From Marinobacter sp. (GTDB lineage Bacteria; Pseudomonadota; Gammaproteobacteria; Pseudomonadales; Oleiphilaceae): a stretch of DNA of 50,122 bases. The stretch is taken from contig NZ_JACUUB010000014.1 of assembly GCF_014859525.1 (NCBI RefSeq), forward strand, positions 1 through 50,122. The letters run 5' to 3'. Below the pieces are notes generated by a model. That model saw only the letters and a program-made list of their open reading frames with translations, had not been told where the DNA came from and made no database searches. Positions 1 through 8,028 of this stretch are shown here, in pieces (position 1 is the stretch's first letter; each line of letters opens with the position of its first letter). The position numbers and the translations under genes were made by a program.

Positions 1-1041
<1,041 letters not shown>

Positions 1042-1042
1042 T

Positions 1043-1621
1043 ATGCCCCGGGCGGCCTCGTTACTGAAAGTACTTCGTGTTCCGTTGGTAACGGTACTGG
1101 CCGTGATCACGTTCACGGGGTGCGGTTTTCAGTTACGGGGCACTTCGCCGGTGCCGACCGCGTTGCAGCCGCTGGCCGTGGATTGCCCCGACGCTTTGCC
1201 CGGGCGGTTCTGCCAATCGGTACGCGACCAGCTGACACTGGGTGGCATTGAGCTCCAGGATCCGGCCCAAGCTGATTATGTGTTGCGCCTGCGGAACTAT
1301 CAGCAGGATCGCCGGGCCTCAGCCATAACTGCCCAGGCGGCTGCTGCCGAGTACCTTCTGCGCCATACCGTTACCATCGAACTGTTCACCGCCAACCGGG
1401 TTCCGCTTATCGCTGCAACCGACCTGAGCGCCAGTGAGACCTATCGTTTTGACGAAACCAATGTGCTCGCCAAACAGCGGGAAGAGGAAGAGCTCCGCCA
1501 GCAACTGGGGAACCGTCTGGCTCAACAGGTTATCTTCCGACTGGCTCCAATGACCCGTGAGCGCATAGAGGCTGCCATTGAGTCGCATTCAGCCAGCCAG
1601 GGCACCGAAGAGTCACCATGA
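1043..1621 (+). CDS. lptE: LPS-assembly lipoprotein LptE
   Basis: LptE is the outer-membrane lipoprotein that plugs the LptD barrel and helps insert lipopolysaccharide into the outer leaflet. The 192-residue product has a hydrophobic N-terminal signal and a lipobox-like FTGC, with the acylated cysteine at about residue 27. This is followed by GFQLRG, the usual start of mature LptE/RlpB. The rest is the expected small alpha/beta domain of about 160 residues. The gene starts two bases after leuS stops, and its last four bases (ATGA) overlap the holA start, so translational coupling is likely. The leuS-lptE-holA order is widespread in gammaproteobacteria. Confidence 0.92.
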   Translation: MPRAASLLKVLRVPLVTVLAVITFTGCGFQLRGTSPVPTALQPLAVDCPDALPGRFCQSVRDQLTLGGIELQDPAQADYVLRLRNYQQDRRASAITAQAAAAEYLLRHTVTIELFTANRVPLIAATDLSASETYRFDETNVLAKQREEEELRQQLGNRLAQQVIFRLAPMTRERIEAAIESHSASQGTEESP

Positions 1622-2631
1622 AAACCCAACCTGGCCAGCTCCCTCAGCTACTGAAGAAAGGCTTGGCGCCGGTGTACCTTGTCTCCGGTGATGAGCCCCT
1701 GCTGGTCCAGGAGTGCTGTGATCAGATTCGAAAAGCGGCCCGCGAGGCGGGTTATCAGGATCGAATCACCTATCACGCTGACAACCAGTTGAGCTGGAAC
1801 GCCGTCGCGGACGAATGTAACGCCCTGTCGCTGTTCGCGGAGAAGCGCCGCATCGAAATCCACCTGCCCAGCGGTAAACTGGGCGACGGGCGTAAAGTTA
1901 TGGAGCAGCTGTTACAGGCGCCACCAGAAGATGTGATTCTCTTGCTGATCAGTGCGAGGCTGGATGCGGCCGAAACCAAACGCAAATGGTACAAGGAGCT
2001 TCAGGGCACCGGTGTTCATGTGCCGATCTGGCCGGTAGAGCCCGAAAAATTTTCAGGCTGGCTCCAGCAGCGCGCCAGTAATCAGGGCCTGAGCCTGACC
2101 CGGGGTGCCCTGGCCATGCTGGTTGAGCGACTGGAGGGCAATCTTCTGGCCGCCAGCCAAGAGCTGGATCGACTGGCACTGCTCACCGATGGCAAGACCA
2201 TTAACGAAGAAACCATTGAGCAGGCGGTTCAGGACAGCGCCCGTTTTAACGGTTTTGAACTGGTCTCGGAATTGCTCTCCGGCAAGGCAGCCCATGCCGG
2301 AAAGATCATCGGCATACTGCAACAAGAGGGTGAAAACCCACTGGGCCTGCTGAGTGTTCTGGTACGGGATATTCATCTCATTATCGAGCTGCAATCCGCG
2401 CTGCCTCACGGTGAAAACCCCTCGGCTTTCCTTAAAAAGCGCGGGGTATTTCAACCCCGTCGCGCGTCAGCCATCCAGCAAGCAGCTCGGCGCTTGAACC
2501 TGACGCAACTGCACCAGGCCATCAGCCTTTGCAATACAACTGATCGTTCAGCAAAGGGTTTTGACGATTTGTCGCCCTGGCACCACCTCAGAGACCTGTC
2601 CCTTGTGTTGGCAGGCGCCCGTCTCAGCTGA
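1618..2631 (+). CDS. holA: DNA polymerase III subunit delta
   Basis: HolA is the delta subunit of the DNA polymerase III clamp loader, which opens the beta sliding clamp. The 337-residue length matches the family. The N-terminal PVYLVSGDEPLLVQE is the characteristic start of the delta AAA+-like domain, followed by the central helical region and the C-terminal collar domain. As in other delta subunits there is no convincing Walker A lysine motif. The start overlaps the lptE stop by four bases. No clear rho-independent terminator is visible in the roughly 50 bases after the stop codon, before the next promoter-like sequence. Confidence 0.95.
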   Translation: MKTQPGQLPQLLKKGLAPVYLVSGDEPLLVQECCDQIRKAAREAGYQDRITYHADNQLSWNAVADECNALSLFAEKRRIEIHLPSGKLGDGRKVMEQLLQAPPEDVILLLISARLDAAETKRKWYKELQGTGVHVPIWPVEPEKFSGWLQQRASNQGLSLTRGALAMLVERLEGNLLAASQELDRLALLTDGKTINEETIEQAVQDSARFNGFELVSELLSGKAAHAGKIIGILQQEGENPLGLLSVLVRDIHLIIELQSALPHGENPSAFLKKRGVFQPRRASAIQQAARRLNLTQLHQAISLCNTTDRSAKGFDDLSPWHHLRDLSLVLAGARLS

Positions 2632-2679
2632 CCTGAATCAATATCCGATCAGATCAAGCAGCCCGACCCCGCCCACTTC

Positions 2680-2710
2680 TTGACACTTTTTTACAATTAG
2701 GCGCATTGTA
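2680..2710 (+). promoter_or_regulatory. Candidate promoter/operator upstream of the 87-residue coiled-coil gene
   Basis: A perfect TTGACA lies at 2680-2685. Just downstream is the inverted repeat TACAAT-N7-ATTGTA (2692-2697 and 2705-2710). No good -10 sits at 16-18 bases from the TTGACA (best is CATTGT), so the exact promoter is uncertain. The symmetric element could be an operator. No regulator can be named from this. Confidence 0.4.
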
Positions 2711-2748
2711 GCCTTTCCAAATCACTGTATCAGGGAAGGAGATTCGCT

Positions 2749-3012
2749 ATGAACCTGCAAGACGATTTCAAAAAACTGTCCGAAAAAATCAAGCAGTACC
2801 GCGATGAAGCAAAGGTTCAGTTGCACCTTGCCAAGGAAGATGTGAAAGACGAATGGGATGACCTGGAGCAAGAATGGGGCAAGGTTCGTCAGAAGCTCGA
2901 TCAGGTCATCCATGATGCTGAAGATGCCAGTCAGGAAGCCCGCGAAACAGCTCGAAAACTGGGCGAAGAGGTGAAGACGGGCTATCAGAACATCCGAAAC
3001 AAACTGAAATAA
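2749..3012 (+). CDS. Small charged coiled-coil protein of unknown function
   Basis: The product is an 87-residue, highly charged, almost entirely helical protein rich in K, E, D and Q, with no signal peptide, no cysteine and no membrane segment. Heptad-like spacing of hydrophobic residues runs across most of the length (for example KKLSEKIKQYRDEAKVQL), which suggests an amphipathic coiled coil of the apolipoprotein or LEA-like kind. It has its own strong Shine-Dalgarno (GGAAGGAG at about -15 to -8) and is preceded by a promoter-like TTGACA, so I take it as a real monocistronic gene. A perfect palindrome follows directly after the stop codon. I do not recognise a named family, and a surface-lipid, envelope or stress role is only a guess. 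Confidence 0.8.
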   Translation: MNLQDDFKKLSEKIKQYRDEAKVQLHLAKEDVKDEWDDLEQEWGKVRQKLDQVIHDAEDASQEARETARKLGEEVKTGYQNIRNKLK

Positions 3013-3034
3013 ATTGTTAACCAGTTAACAATTT
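3011..3034. repeat. Perfect 11-bp-arm palindrome after the coiled-coil gene
   Basis: The arms AAATTGTTAAC and GTTAACAATTT are separated by only CA and overlap the stop codon at 3010-3012. The A-rich left side and T-rich right side fit a weak terminator. The 2-base centre and the TGTTAACC/GGTTAACA-like core also resemble a dyad operator. No long U-run follows. Confidence 0.6.
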
Positions 3035-3202
3035 CCTACAGGAAAGACTGGCACAGGGGCTCAACTTGCGCTACCGCTGTGCCATACTTCACATTAAAGA
3101 GTGAACAGGTCGTCATACTTTTGTCGGGCTGTTCATTTTGCCATCAACCGCTCGTCGCGGTGGCCACGGCCTTTGGCATACGATGTGAGGTAAAACGGTC
3201 TT

Positions 3203-3838
3203 ATGAAAAAAATAATTGCTGTTCCGATAACCCTTGCACTTGCCCTGTCAACAAGCCTGGTGATTGGCCAGAACATTCGCTTCAGTGATCCTGAAACGGT
3301 TGTTCGTGACCAGTTCTGGGGCAACCTCTACGCTGACGGTGGCAGTTCCTTTTTCTGTGACACGCCCTTTACCAGTAAGGGTTTCGTGATGACCGATGGG
3401 TATGTTTACCCATTGTCAGACGTCCGTACTGCACTGGATTGCGGCACATCAAGGCAGTGCTTGCAAGATAACCGCTACCGCCAGATCAGTTCTGATCTTC
3501 ATAATATCGTACCGGTACGAACGCGGGTCGAGATGCGACGCCGGAGCGTTCGCTACGAGGATCTGGGCCATTCGGTCAGGAGTGATGAATGTGGCATACG
3601 TGAGAGTGCGCAGTTTTTCGAGCCCCCTGAGCAGGTAAAGGGCGATGTCGCTCGTACTGTCGCGTATATGGTTGATACTTACGGGCTTCCCTGGATTGGG
3701 GCAACGTCGGTGTTTCAAAGCTGGAATGAACTCGACCCACCCGATGACAAAGAGCTTACCCGGCATCGCGAGATAGCCGAACTGCAGGGTAATGAGAATC
3801 CGTTTGTGACCAATCCAGGGTTGATGGATCGGTTTTAA
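3203..3838 (+). CDS. Secreted endonuclease I family nuclease (divergent)
   Basis: The 211-residue product has a signal peptide (MKKIIAVPIT..., likely cut near residue 22) and the layout of the EndA/NucM/Vvn endonuclease I family: FWGNLYADGG (residues 38-47) with a cysteine pair region, SDLHNIVPV (97-105) holding the expected catalytic histidine H100, EPPEQVKGDVARTVAYM (about 140-156), and WNELDPPD...QGNENPFV (174-202). These enzymes cut DNA non-specifically in the periplasm or outside the cell. The stretch after the histidine, where the family usually shows an N-x-D-R-S-N-like metal-binding segment, reads RVEMRRRSVRY here, so the metal-ligand asparagine is not obvious. The usual RN near the end is RH. 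It may be a divergent or weakened nuclease. It appears monocistronic and ends before a strong terminator. Confidence 0.82.
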   Translation: MKKIIAVPITLALALSTSLVIGQNIRFSDPETVVRDQFWGNLYADGGSSFFCDTPFTSKGFVMTDGYVYPLSDVRTALDCGTSRQCLQDNRYRQISSDLHNIVPVRTRVEMRRRSVRYEDLGHSVRSDECGIRESAQFFEPPEQVKGDVARTVAYMVDTYGLPWIGATSVFQSWNELDPPDDKELTRHREIAELQGNENPFVTNPGLMDRF

Positions 3839-3915
3839 GCTATTGATCTGACCTACGGTGCAAGCGGGAATGCAGATACAGCTTTCCCGCGCTAACTTTT
3901 GAGTTGCCCTTAAAC

Positions 3916-3947
3916 AAAAAAAGCAGGCCATTCTGGCCTGCTTTTTT
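3916..3947. terminator. Bidirectional rho-independent terminator
   Basis: A 10-bp GC-rich stem (AAGCAGGCCA / TGGCCTGCTT) with a TTC loop is flanked by A5 on the left and T6 on the right. It can therefore end the plus-strand nuclease gene and the minus-strand acyl-CoA dehydrogenase gene. Confidence 0.92.
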
Positions 3948-3971
3948 GGTGAGCGAATTAACGAAAGCTGA

Positions 3972-5762
3972 TCAGATTTCGTTGGCCGCCAGAGCCATCA
4001 TCGACTCGCTTCCGCTCCGAATGCCTTCGGCCAGAGACACGGTCTTTGGCAACAGACGATCGAAATAGAAGCGTGCAGTTTTCAGCTTGCCAGTGTAGAA
4101 GCCTGAGGTGTCACCTTCGGCTTTCGGTGCAGCCGCTTTGACCGACTTGGCCCACATGAATGCCAGGGCGGTGTAGCCGAACATGTCGAGGTAATCGACA
4201 GCCGCAGCACCGATGGCGTTGGGGCTGTCACCAGCTTGGTTAATCACGTGCTCAGTGACATCAGACAAGCGCTCCAGGGCAGCTGCCAGCGGCTCCAGAT
4301 AGGGCTTGAGGGCTGCCTCGCCGCTGTTTTCTTCGATAAACCTGGCGACGTCTTGCGCGAACAGTTCGTAGAACTTGCCCTGACTACCAACAACCTTACG
4401 GCCCATCAGGTCCATCGCCTGGATGCCGTTGGTGCCCTCGTAGATCTGGGTGATGCGGCAGTCACGCACCAACTGCTCCTGACCCCATTCCCGAATAAAA
4501 CCGTGACCACCGAAGACCTGCTGACCGATGATGGTGGTTTCCAGACCGCGGTCGGTCAGGAAGGCTTTGGCCACGGGCGTCAGCAACGCAACCATACCTT
4601 CAGCGTGCTGACGGCGCTCATCGTCTTCAGCGTACTTGGAAATATCCAGCCACTGGGCAACGTAAGTGGAGAACGTTCTGCCACCTTCAACGTAGCTTTT
4701 CATGGTCAGCAGCATACGACGCACGTCCGGGTGAACCAGGATCGGGTCTGCGGCCTTCTCAGGCTGCTGGGCGCCAGTGGGCGCGCGGCTCTGGATGCGG
4801 TCGTTGGCGTACTCGCGGGCATTTTGCAGCGAGGCTTCCGCCGCACCGATGCCCTGAATGCCAACGCCCAGTCGCTCATAGTTCATCATGGTGAACATGG
4901 CGGCCAGGCCTTTGTTTTCTTCACCAACCAACCAGCCTTTGGCGCCGTCGAAGTTCATCACGCAGGTAGCGGAGGCTTTAATGCCCATTTTCTTCTCGAT
5001 GGAACCGCAGCTGAAGCTGTTACGCTCACCCAGGGACCCGTCGTCGTTCACCATAAACTTGGGCACCAGGAACAAGGAAATGCCCTTGGGGCCTTTCGGT
5101 GCATCTGGCAGTTTCGCCAGTACCAGGTGAATAATGTTTTCCGCCAGGTCGTGCTCGCCCCAGGTGATGAAGATTTTAGTGCCGGTTACGTTGAAAGAAC
5201 CGTCATCGTTGGGCTCGGCCTTGGTACGGATAATGCCCAGGTCGGTACCTGCGTGCGGCTCGGTCAGATCCATAGCGCCGGACCAGACACCAGAATACAT
5301 GTTGGGCAAGTATTTCTCTTTCAGTTCCTGGCTGCCGTGGGCATCCAGAGCCAGGCAGGCACCAGCGGTGAGCATCGGGGCCAAACCGAAGGCCATGTTG
5401 GCGCCTTGCATCATTTCTTCAAACTGGGCCACCAGGGTTTTCGGCATGCCCATGCCGCCGAAGTCGGGGTTACCGCCCAGACCGTTCCAGCCACCTTCAA
5501 CGATGGTCTGGTAGGCTTCTTTGAAGCCTTCCGGACTGGTGACATCGCCGTTATTCCACTTACAGCCCTGCTCATCGGCTTCACGGTTGAGCGGAGCCAG
5601 GACGCCACCGGTAATTTTGCCGGCTTCTTCCAGAATCGCATCCGCTGTTTCCGGATCTACGTTGTCTGCAATCTTGGGCAGTGACGCCCAAATTGAGGGT
5701 GCATCAAACACTTCGTTGAGTACGAAACGCATGTCACGAAGGGGTGCCTGATAATCAGCCAT
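3972..5762 (-). CDS. Acyl-CoA dehydrogenase, long DmdC/FadE5-like form (paralogue 1)
   Basis: This is a flavin-dependent acyl-CoA dehydrogenase that introduces the alpha-beta double bond in beta-oxidation. At 596 residues it belongs to the long class with an extra C-terminal domain (DmdC/FadE5-like), not the 380-residue short class. Visible landmarks are MDLTEPHAGTDLG (about 164-176), KIFITWGEHD (about 196-205), and IYEGTNGIQ (440-448), where E442 is the expected catalytic base. The C-terminal extension runs from about residue 460. It is the downstream member of a tandem pair and is closely related along its full length to the gene at 5996-7795. A terminator lies between the two, so it probably has its own promoter (a TAGAAT -10 candidate is at 5898-5903). 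Chain-length preference cannot be read from the sequence. Confidence 0.93.
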   Translation of the reverse strand: MADYQAPLRDMRFVLNEVFDAPSIWASLPKIADNVDPETADAILEEAGKITGGVLAPLNREADEQGCKWNNGDVTSPEGFKEAYQTIVEGGWNGLGGNPDFGGMGMPKTLVAQFEEMMQGANMAFGLAPMLTAGACLALDAHGSQELKEKYLPNMYSGVWSGAMDLTEPHAGTDLGIIRTKAEPNDDGSFNVTGTKIFITWGEHDLAENIIHLVLAKLPDAPKGPKGISLFLVPKFMVNDDGSLGERNSFSCGSIEKKMGIKASATCVMNFDGAKGWLVGEENKGLAAMFTMMNYERLGVGIQGIGAAEASLQNAREYANDRIQSRAPTGAQQPEKAADPILVHPDVRRMLLTMKSYVEGGRTFSTYVAQWLDISKYAEDDERRQHAEGMVALLTPVAKAFLTDRGLETTIIGQQVFGGHGFIREWGQEQLVRDCRITQIYEGTNGIQAMDLMGRKVVGSQGKFYELFAQDVARFIEENSGEAALKPYLEPLAAALERLSDVTEHVINQAGDSPNAIGAAAVDYLDMFGYTALAFMWAKSVKAAAPKAEGDTSGFYTGKLKTARFYFDRLLPKTVSLAEGIRSGSESMMALAANEI

Positions 5763-5897
5763 GTAAAACTCTCCAGAAATTCAGTCAGTCTCTTTGGGGG
5801 GACTATCCGACAAGTGCCTTCCTGAACGATGAAGGCCGGTTTATGTCCACCCGCTCGGCTATGTGTCCGAAACAAGGTTGTTGTTCTGTGGCGCGCT

Positions 5898-5903
5898 ATT
5901 CTA
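5898..5903 (-). promoter_or_regulatory. Candidate -10 for acyl-CoA dehydrogenase paralogue 1
   Basis: On the minus strand TAGAAT (5 of 6 to consensus) lies about 135 bases upstream of the start codon, between the terminator of the upstream gene and this gene. The -35 region is poor. A partial PsrA-like half match (GAAAC-N3-GTTGT) lies at about 5869-5881, but I do not count it as an operator. Confidence 0.35.
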
Positions 5904-5928
5904 CCTCAAAACACGCCACCGACTCATG

Positions 5929-5965
5929 AAAAAAGCCCGCCTCCTGATGGAGCACGGGCTTTTTC
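5929..5965 (-). terminator. Rho-independent terminator after acyl-CoA dehydrogenase paralogue 2
   Basis: A stem of GCCCG (5935-5939) and CGGGC (5955-5959) is flanked by A-runs and T-runs on the two sides. It sits just after the stop codon of the 5996-7795 gene on the minus strand and could also work on the plus strand. Confidence 0.8.
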
Positions 5966-5995
5966 TGTGCCATCTGGCAGATAGCAACCCCCGCC

Positions 5996-7795
5996 TTAGA
6001 TGGCGAAGGCTTCTTCTGGCATGTCCAGAAGGCTAGCAGAACCTGCCAGCATGGTTTCTGCGTGGGTCTTGGTGCGCGGCAACAGACGCTTGAAGTAGAA
6101 GCGAGCTGTCTGGACCTTGGCGTTGTAGAACATCTCTTCCGAGGTGCCCTCTACCATCTTGTCCAGCGCTACCTTGGCCATGCGAGCCCACAGGTAAGCA
6201 AATACGGCGTAACCAGAGTACATCAGGTAGTCAACTGCAGCGGCACCGACTTCTTCGCGGTCCTTCATGGCAGTCATACCGATCTTCATGGTCAGGTCGC
6301 CCCACTCTTTGTTGATCGCAGCCAGCGGCTCGATGAACTCTTTCAGTTGCTCGTTATCTGCGTTTTCTTTGCAGAACACGTGCACCTGCTTGGTGAAGCC
6401 TTTCAACGACTCACCCTGGGTCATCAGAACCTTACGGCCCAGCAGATCCAGCGCCTGAATGCCGGTGGTGCCTTCGTAGATCATGCCGATACGGGCGTCA
6501 CGTACGTTTTGCTCCATGCCCCACTCGGCAATGAAACCGTGGCCGCCGTATACCTGCATGCCGAGGTTAGCCGCTTCGTAGCCGATCTCGGTCAGGAACG
6601 CTTTGGCGATCGGGGTCAGGAAGCCCAGGGCTTCGTCGGCCGCTTTGCGTTCTTCCGGAGTTTTTCCGCGCTGAACAACGTCAGCCTGCTGAGCCGTCAG
6701 GTAGATCAGAGCACGGGCGCCTTCGGCAACCGCCTTCTGGGTCAGCAGCATACGACGCACGTCCGGGTGAACGATGATCGGATCCGCGATGCCTTCCGGG
6801 TTCTTGGCGCCGCTCAGCGAACGCATGGCCAGACGGTCTTTGGCGTAGGTCAGAGAGCCCTGGAAGCCAAGCTCGGCCGCACCCAGACCCTGAATCGCAG
6901 TACCGATACGGGCAACGTTCATGAACGTGAACATGCAGTTCAGGCCTTTGTTCTCAGGCCCGATCAGCCAGCCCTTGGCGCCGTCGAAGTTCATTACGCA
7001 GGTGGCGTTGCCATGGATACCCATCTTGTGCTCGATCGAGCCGCAAGTAACGGCATTGCGCTCACCCGCAGATCCGTCTTCGTTCGGCAGACACTTGGGA
7101 ACGATGAACAGAGAAATACCCTTGGTGCCTTCGGGCGCGCCCGGCAAACGAGCCAGAACGATATGAACGATGTTGTCGGCCATGTCGTGTTCACCGGCCG
7201 AGATGAAGATCTTGGTGCCGGTAATCGCGTAGGTGCCATCAGCGCTTGGCTCAGCTTTTGTGCGCAGGGTGCCGAGGTCAGAACCACAGTGCGGCTCGGT
7301 CAGACACATAGTGCCGGTCCACTCACCGCTGATCAGCTTGGTCAGGTAGGTCTGCTTCTGCTCTTCGGTACCATGCTCTTCGATGGTGTTGGTGGCACCG
7401 TGGCTAAGGCCAGGATACATACCGAAAGACCAGTTACAGGTACCAACCATCTCACTCATAACCAGGCCCAGAGAGCTTGGCAGGCCCTGGCCACCGTAAT
7501 TGGGATCGGCGGTCATGGACGGCCATCCGCCGTCTACGTACTGCTGGTAAGCTTCTTTGAAGCCGGTCGGGGTCTTGACGCCATCTTGGCTCCAGACACA
7601 ACCTTCGATATCACCCACACGGTTCAGTGGAGACAATACCTGCTCACAGAACTTTGCACCTTCCTGGATAATGGCATCCACCATATCCGGAGTGGCATCT
7701 TCGGCACCTTCCAGATTGGCGTAGTGCTGCTCGCTGTTCAGCAGCTCGGTCATTACAAACTTGATATCACGCAGGGGCGCTTTGTAATCAGGCAT
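5996..7795 (-). CDS. Acyl-CoA dehydrogenase, long DmdC/FadE5-like form (paralogue 2)
   Basis: This second long acyl-CoA dehydrogenase (599 residues) has the same architecture as its neighbour: MCLTEPHCGSDLG, KIFISAGEHD, IYEGTTGIQ with the expected catalytic glutamate, and a C-terminal extension. I chose the ATG at 7795 (MPDYKAPLRD) over an in-frame GTG at 7804. It aligns exactly with the start of paralogue 1 (MADYQAPLRD) and has GAGGTGG as Shine-Dalgarno. The gene follows a sigma70-like promoter overlapped by two PsrA-like boxes. That fits fatty-acid-responsive control, as seen for beta-oxidation genes in Pseudomonas. Pairs of such genes next to the biotin operon also occur in Pseudomonas (recalled synteny). 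Confidence 0.93.
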   Translation of the reverse strand: MPDYKAPLRDIKFVMTELLNSEQHYANLEGAEDATPDMVDAIIQEGAKFCEQVLSPLNRVGDIEGCVWSQDGVKTPTGFKEAYQQYVDGGWPSMTADPNYGGQGLPSSLGLVMSEMVGTCNWSFGMYPGLSHGATNTIEEHGTEEQKQTYLTKLISGEWTGTMCLTEPHCGSDLGTLRTKAEPSADGTYAITGTKIFISAGEHDMADNIVHIVLARLPGAPEGTKGISLFIVPKCLPNEDGSAGERNAVTCGSIEHKMGIHGNATCVMNFDGAKGWLIGPENKGLNCMFTFMNVARIGTAIQGLGAAELGFQGSLTYAKDRLAMRSLSGAKNPEGIADPIIVHPDVRRMLLTQKAVAEGARALIYLTAQQADVVQRGKTPEERKAADEALGFLTPIAKAFLTEIGYEAANLGMQVYGGHGFIAEWGMEQNVRDARIGMIYEGTTGIQALDLLGRKVLMTQGESLKGFTKQVHVFCKENADNEQLKEFIEPLAAINKEWGDLTMKIGMTAMKDREEVGAAAVDYLMYSGYAVFAYLWARMAKVALDKMVEGTSEEMFYNAKVQTARFYFKRLLPRTKTHAETMLAGSASLLDMPEEAFAI

Positions 7796-7868
7796 TGGTT
7801 CCACCTCGGTTCTCGGTCTCGGCTGACGCTTAATGTCAGCCTTTGGCCTTGGGTTTGCTCAGACACCA

Positions 7869-7883
7869 TGATGCACTGCATCA
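7869..7883. repeat. Short perfect dyad in the paralogue 2 leader
   Basis: TGATGCA and TGCATCA flank a single central C. The dyad lies between the predicted transcription start (about 7902) and the start codon at 7795. It could be an operator or an RNA hairpin. I recognise no regulator for it. Confidence 0.45.
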
Positions 7884-7893
7884 CAGCCTTAAT

Positions 7894-7938
7894 TAAACAC
7901 TTGTTTGAAACATACGTTTTGCAGCACAGAATTGTCAA
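7894..7938 (-). promoter_or_regulatory. Promoter with two overlapping PsrA-like operators
   Basis: On the minus strand a perfect -35 TTGACA (7933-7938) is followed after 18 bases by TATGTT (7909-7914). Overlapping the -10 are two boxes of the pattern xAAAC-N4-GTTTx. On the plus strand these are TAAAC-ACTT-GTTTG (7894-7907) and GAAAC-ATAC-GTTTT (7907-7920), sharing one G. The published PsrA consensus in Pseudomonas is (G/C)AAAC-N2-4-GTTT(G/C). Repression relieved by long-chain acyl ligands is the inferred logic. Confidence 0.65.
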
Positions 7939-8028
7939 TAGCCTTGATTAAAAATTGTGTAGCGAAGTGTATTCAACAGAGGGGAAAAGACGCTGCAACA
8001 GCCTGGTAACGCTGAGGAACAGGGGCGC

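Noticed and set aside
3035-3202. Several loose inverted repeats (TGGCACAG...CTGTGCCA; TGAACAG...CTGTTCA) before the nuclease gene
   Set aside because: Arms are 7-8 bases with 20-base loops and no U-runs. They are near what chance allows and no promoter or RNA family could be assigned.
4236-5684. 482-codon open frame opposite the first acyl-CoA dehydrogenase
   Set aside because: It is fully antisense to a gene with clear enzyme motifs. Its product is low in recognisable motifs and rich in H, Q and G, as expected from codon-bias shadowing.
5869-5881. PsrA-like half match upstream of acyl-CoA dehydrogenase paralogue 1
   Set aside because: GAAAC-N3-GTTGT lacks the second conserved half, so it is not counted as an operator.
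6062-7951. 629-codon open frame opposite the second acyl-CoA dehydrogenase
   Set aside because: Same reason: an antisense shadow of a well-supported gene. The parallel frame in both paralogues reflects shared codon use, not a second gene.
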